From contig CACKOU010000011.1 of assembly GCA_902601895.1 (NCBI GenBank), positions 5,001 to 38,671 of the forward strand: a DNA stretch of 33,671 nucleotides, given 5' to 3'. Each line of letters opens with the position of its first letter. The first letter of the stretch is position 1. Below the pieces are notes generated by a model that saw only the letters and a list, made by a program, of their open reading frames with translations, did no database searches and was not told the origin of the DNA. This stretch comes from an uncultured Pelagibacteraceae bacterium. GTDB taxonomy: Bacteria > Pseudomonadota > Alphaproteobacteria > Pelagibacterales > Pelagibacteraceae. This document shows positions 33,226 through 33,671 of the stretch, piece by piece. A program made the position numbers and the translations under genes.

Positions 33226-33671
33226 AATTTTTGTTGCTTGTGACAGTGGAAACATTTCAAAAGTAAAAGAAATAATAAAAAAAACTCAAAATAATAAACT
33301 GAAGGTTGGGTATAAATTTGGATTACAATTCTTGAATTCAAAAAATGGTAGAAATTTTTTATCTAAATTAAAAAACCATGTAACATTTGGAGATTATAAA
33401 TTCTCAGACATACCTAATACTTGTGCTGAAGCAGTAAAATCAGTAAAAGATCTTAACTTTAATTATTTAACAATCCATATAAGTGCTGGAATTAATGCAT
33501 TAAAAAAAGCTAAGAAAGTTTGTGGAAATACAAAATTAGTTGGAGTAACTATATTAACATCATTAGACAACAAGTCATTAAGGAAGATCGGATATTCAAA
33601 AAGTTTAAAAGAATTAGTAATTCGCCAAGCTAAACTTGCACAAATGGCTAATTTAGATGCTATTGTTTGTA
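33212..33671 (+). CDS. pyrF: Orotidine 5'-phosphate decarboxylase, N-terminal part
   Basis: The first 153 residues from ATG 33212; the gene runs off the window. PyrF makes UMP from OMP. The active-site pattern is visible: D11 in ACDSGN, K35 in VGYKFG, and the charged triad D61-x-K63-x-x-D66 in DYKFSDIPNT. VGVTILTSL follows near residue 110. It overlaps ihfB by 14 nt, so it belongs to the rpsA-ihfB transcript. The pyrimidine product and Cmk (same operon) both serve nucleotide supply. Confidence 0.92.
   Translation, partial: MKKYKIFVACDSGNISKVKEIIKKTQNNKLKVGYKFGLQFLNSKNGRNFLSKLKNHVTFGDYKFSDIPNTCAEAVKSVKDLNFNYLTIHISAGINALKKAKKVCGNTKLVGVTILTSLDNKSLRKIGYSKSLKELVIRQAKLAQMANLDAIVC

Overview
This 33.7 kb window is a piece of a small, very AT-rich, tightly packed alphaproteobacterial chromosome, almost certainly SAR11 (Pelagibacterales). 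The strongest evidence is the 16S rRNA gene. As I remember the four classical SAR11 oligonucleotide probes (152R, 441R, 542R, 732R), their target sites are present without mismatch at 2314-2335, 2038-2059, 1966-1983 and 1771-1793. The gene neighbourhoods are also alphaproteobacterial: prfA-prmC-DUF4167, dnaX-ybaB-recR behind an SRP RNA, kdsB divergent from a membrane-anchored cytochrome c, and a GcrA-type regulator. I see no mobile element, prophage, CRISPR array, toxin-antitoxin pair or other transferred cassette. The window is core genome.

Layout. (1) 1-2680, minus strand: an rRNA operon with its promoter, leader, 16S, tRNA-Ile, tRNA-Ala and the first ~610 nt of 23S, with several processing hairpins and a boxA. 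(2) 2748-4058, plus: a membrane-anchored M23 peptidase. (3) 4072-8672, minus: lysC-ispG-prfA-prmC-DUF4167, joined by 1-4 nt overlaps or an 11 nt gap. (4) 8739-11229: ubiG (plus), facing DUF1178 and argJ (minus). (5) 11289-14919: secA (plus), facing accA (minus), which has an unusual hydrophobic tail. (6) 15068-17218, plus: glcB, malate synthase G. (7) 17227-21488, minus: kdsB-pheA, then SRP RNA-dnaX-ybaB-recR. (8) 21586-24206: a cycM-like cytochrome c (plus), facing argD-argF (minus). (9) 24370-26100: gcrA (plus), facing an NDUFA9-like reductase and a small SHOCT membrane protein (minus). (10) 26116-33671, plus: rnd-kdsD-lptC-like-lptB-aroA-cmk-rpsA-ihfB-pyrF, a near-continuous operon cut by the window end.

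How the genes work together. KdsD and KdsB supply activated Kdo, and the LptC-like/LptB pair belongs to LPS export. ArgJ, ArgD and ArgF are three arginine-pathway steps. LysC, AroA and PheA feed lysine/threonine/methionine and aromatic amino acid synthesis. PrfA, PrmC and RpsA serve translation. DnaX, YbaB and RecR serve replication and repair. SecA and SRP RNA serve protein targeting. AccA, IspG and UbiG serve lipid, isoprenoid and quinone synthesis.

No clearly new multi-gene system is visible. The observations most worth checking are: an A11 run in dnaX with immediate stops in both shifted frames, which suggests a gamma-like product; a tail-anchor-like helix on AccA; an SRP RNA with a precisely placed promoter and no terminator before dnaX; a 16S processing stem that competes with a local leader hairpin; two stacked inverted repeats before gcrA; no glycine riboswitch before glcB; and a single LptC-like gene where lptC plus lptA would be expected.
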